In this document: in pieces, positions 13,857 through 14,070 of the stretch
Layout of the letters: each line of letters begins with the position of its first letter
How positions within the stretch are numbered: position 1 is the stretch's first letter
Assembly (NCBI GenBank): GCA_023260815.1
Contig: JALQUE010000197.1
Coordinates: 1 to 14,070, forward strand
DNA length: 14,070 nucleotides
Reading direction: 5' to 3'
Origin: Roseovarius sp.
Lineage (GTDB): Bacteria > Pseudomonadota > Alphaproteobacteria > Rhodobacterales > Rhodobacteraceae
The notes under the pieces: model-generated
What the model was told of the DNA's origin: nothing
Database searches by the model: none
What the model saw: the letters and a program-made list of their open reading frames with translations, nothing else
Position numbers and translations under genes: made by a program

Positions 13857-14070
13857 TCAGGCGTTCCAGCGCACCTCGCCCAAATCATCAAGCCGATATC
13901 CCGCCATATGACCTGCATGCGACAGGAAGCTGTCGCTTCGGCAAAAGGCAACCATTCGCTGCACCTGCGGCTCGAACCATGAACGACGGTCGACAAGCAG
14001 GTCAAACCGTTCCTCTATGATGGGAATGAAGGGCAGACCATATTGGCGGGCCAGCGATTCAAGTCCGAAG
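13857..14070 (-). CDS. C-terminal fragment of a regulator-like protein with periplasmic-binding-protein-like domain
   Basis: A minus-strand frame enters from the window edge and ends at TGA 13859..13857, giving 71 residues. It reads GLESLARQYGLPFIPIIEE, then RFDLLVDRRSWFEP, QVQRMVAFCRS and finally AGYRLDDLGEVRWNA. The FIP..EERFDL.VDR..WFEP pattern and the GYDxxxxGxVxWN ending are what I associate with PBP_like (PF12727) domains found at the end of HTH/ModE-like regulators and molybdate-type binding proteins. The DNA-binding part, if present, is outside the window. It is convergent with gntR, 24 bases from its stop. Assignment is from memory of the family and is moderate. Confidence 0.55.
   Translation of the reverse strand, partial: FGLESLARQYGLPFIPIIEERFDLLVDRRSWFEPQVQRMVAFCRSDSFLSHAGHMAGYRLDDLGEVRWNA

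Overview
The window looks like DNA from an alphaproteobacterium of the Rhodobacteraceae (roseobacter-like) group. This is inferred from the high GC content, the TRAP transporter, the roseobacter-style mobC/relaxase and HTH plasmid genes, and the overall protein flavour. No rRNA, tRNA or CRISPR array is visible. The window falls into two unlike parts.

Positions 1 to about 2010 are accessory or plasmid-type DNA. A tightly overlapping minus-strand set encodes a winged-helix/HTH plasmid protein (575..1426), a MobC-like mobilization protein (127..585) and the start of a relaxase (1..133, cut by the window edge). Inside the HTH gene lies a run of GGACA/TGTCC dyads that resembles iterons. Next comes a gene-poor stretch with short direct and inverted repeats. 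It ends in the stump of an IS3-family insertion sequence (1844..2011) that keeps only the left end and the first residues of OrfA.

From 2119 on the window is metabolic. A lone HAD-IIA type hydrolase (plus strand, 2119..3003) is preceded by two perfect dyads. Convergent to it is a minus-strand group of six or seven genes. In transcription order these are a serine-glyoxylate-type aminotransferase (8916..10100), the TRAP genes dctP, dctQ and dctM (8753 down to 5815), a crotonase-fold protein (5032..5805), a class III CoA-transferase (3824..5035) and a 2-keto-4-pentenoate hydratase/FAH-family protein (3057..3818). Junctions from dctQ to the last gene overlap or lie within 9 bases, so co-transcription is likely. 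Perfect GC-rich hairpins sit immediately before and after dctP.

Divergent from the aminotransferase, across an AT-rich 122-base spacer, are a 972-residue FAD plus 4Fe-4S oxidase of the YdiJ / D-2-hydroxyacid dehydrogenase type (10223..13141) and a FadR-type GntR regulator (13173..13832). The last 200 bases hold the C-terminus of a minus-strand protein resembling a regulator with a periplasmic-binding-protein-like domain.

The layout suggests a regulated catabolic locus. A small organic acid would be imported by the TRAP system, then handled by CoA transfer, crotonase and hydratase chemistry. A hydroxyacid oxidase and a glyoxylate-type aminotransferase would deal with a 2-hydroxy or 2-oxo acid product such as glyoxylate. 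The substrate cannot be read from the sequence. Two features do not match standard activities: the crotonase lacks both glutamates of true enoyl-CoA hydratases, and the HAD protein has Tyr in place of the usual second Asp.
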